Source: Bacillota bacterium
GTDB taxonomy: Bacteria; Bacillota; Clostridia; DSM-8532
Assembly: GCA_023415205.1 (NCBI GenBank)
Contig: JAEZLR010000007.1
Span: 1 to 64,000 of the forward strand
DNA: 64,000 bases
Direction: 5' to 3'
The translations under genes were made by a program, and so were the position numbers. A model generated the notes under the pieces. It ran no database searches. It was not told the origin of the DNA and saw only the letters and a program-made list of their open reading frames with translations. This document shows positions 63,254 through 64,000 of this stretch, in pieces. How positions within the stretch are numbered: position 1 is the first letter of the stretch; each line of letters begins with the position of its first letter.

Positions 63254-64000
63254 ATGAGCGACATTCTTTATTCCAGGACTCTCAGTAACATCATTGAAAC
63301 CGATGTTCTTGTCATCGGAGGAGGACCTGCGGGCTTTGGTGCCGCAGTGGCCTCAGCGCGAAACGGAACAAAAACACTATTGATTGAGCGGGCTGGCATG
63401 CTGGGCGGCATGGCAACCGCAGGCCTTGTGGGCCCCTTTATGACCTGCTATGACAATGATGCGAAGGAACAGCTTGTTAAGGGTATCTTTGACGAGCTTT
63501 GCTTGCGTACAGAAGCTCGTGGTGGGGCCATCCATCCCTCAAAAATCGAGGGCATGACCTCTTATTCCTCCTACTATTGGGATAGCCACAGACATGTCAC
63601 GCCCTTTCAGTCCGAAGTTTTAGCGGTGGTCATGGATGAAATGCTTATGGAATCGGGTGCTGAGGTTCTATTCAATGTTCAGGCCTCCGATTGTGTGGTA
63701 AAGGACGGTAAGGTGGAATATCTTATCGTTTCCATGAAGGAAGGACTCTCAGCCATACGTGCTAAGCTTTACATTGACTGTACTGGGGATGCCGATGTGG
63801 CCTATTATGCAGGGGTTCCCACCTGGCTTGGCAATAAGGAAAACGGTGTGATGCAGCCGACCACCCTCTTTTTTGAAGTAGGGAATATTGACAGGGAACG
63901 GTACCTGGGCGAGCTCGAGGCCAACAAGCACCATCTGGATAACCACATCGCCAATTGCTTCGCCTGGCATGTAGAAGAGGCCAAGAAAAACGGAGATTGG
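63254..64000 (+). CDS. FAD-dependent oxidoreductase (PF12831-like), copy 4, cut by window edge
   Basis: The 249 codons seen are open to the end. AAAGGAG lies 7-8 bases upstream of the ATG. FAD-binding TDVLVIGGGPAGFGAAVASARNG, LLIERAGMLGGMATAGLVGPFMTCYD, GGAIHPSKIEG and the second loop YIDCTGDADVAYYAGVP are all present. It is the closest relative of copy 3. The rest of the gene lies beyond the window. It is transcribed on the opposite strand from the rest of the island. Confidence 0.85.
   Translation, partial: MSDILYSRTLSNIIETDVLVIGGGPAGFGAAVASARNGTKTLLIERAGMLGGMATAGLVGPFMTCYDNDAKEQLVKGIFDELCLRTEARGGAIHPSKIEGMTSYSSYYWDSHRHVTPFQSEVLAVVMDEMLMESGAEVLFNVQASDCVVKDGKVEYLIVSMKEGLSAIRAKLYIDCTGDADVAYYAGVPTWLGNKENGVMQPTTLFFEVGNIDRERYLGELEANKHHLDNHIANCFAWHVEEAKKNGDW

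Noticed and set aside
63749..63970. Minus-strand ORF inside FAD copy 4
   Set aside because: It is a shadow of the FAD-dependent oxidoreductase frame, which has all family motifs.

Overview
The window looks like chromosomal DNA from an anaerobic, mid-GC member of the Firmicutes, most likely class Clostridia. The supporting signs are a ferredoxin-linked 2-oxoacid oxidoreductase, rubrerythrin, two small 2x[4Fe-4S] ferredoxins, an S-layer-homology protein, a SpoIID/LytB-like protein, a Bacillus/Clostridium-type tmk-yaaR-holB-ricT block, strong GGAGG ribosome binding sites and sigma-A type promoters. Most genes lie on the minus strand. No phage, integron, CRISPR array or intact insertion sequence was seen. 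The species cannot be named from the sequence alone.

Layout. 1-0.8 kb: AT-rich debris, a broken AraC-family regulator and an unidentified decayed reading frame. 0.8-6 kb: tRNA-Glu, rnr, an HD-domain protein, queT behind a candidate queuosine-precursor riboswitch, and an HD-GYP protein. 6-8.7 kb: four-subunit VOR-type 2-oxoacid:ferredoxin oxidoreductase. 9-16 kb: S-layer protein, P-loop ATPase, an orphan fumarase beta subunit, trmN, trkH-trkA potassium uptake and a ferredoxin. 16-25 kb: a continuous operon-like run (transcribed right to left) of cupin regulator, potABCD, a PLP basic amino-acid decarboxylase, tmk, yaaR, holB and ricT, which joins polyamine supply to replication genes. 25-32 kb: lepB, mgtC-like, yqeK, nadD, yccF, a copper-chaperone-like protein, rluD, lspA and spoIID-like. 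32-36.5 kb: a TadG-like protein, glpK, a MarR regulator with an unknown membrane protein and two perfect operators, and rubrerythrin.

36.5-43.2 kb: a type IV pilus-like operon (pilC, four pilin-like genes, pilT) with no assembly ATPase. It continues into two unusual genes: a protein fusing RNase HI to an ATP-grasp ligase, and a stand-alone ATP-grasp. This is the strongest candidate for an undescribed system. 43.2-44.5 kb: udk, a 45-residue membrane peptide and tRNA-Arg.

44.5-64 kb: a carbohydrate utilisation island. A YesN/YesM-type two-component system and an Lpl-type ABC importer (binding protein and two permeases, no ATPase in the window) precede a catabolic operon. The operon holds L-xylulokinase, L-xylulose-5-phosphate 3-epimerase and L-ribulose-5-phosphate 4-epimerase, which together convert L-xylulose to D-xylulose 5-phosphate. 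It also holds a second FGGY kinase and an SDR dehydrogenase; a zinc alcohol dehydrogenase lies nearby. Four FAD-dependent oxidoreductases of one superfamily are spread through the island, the last cut by the window edge. The real substrate is unknown. All functional calls rest on reading motifs and remembered family features; no database search was run.
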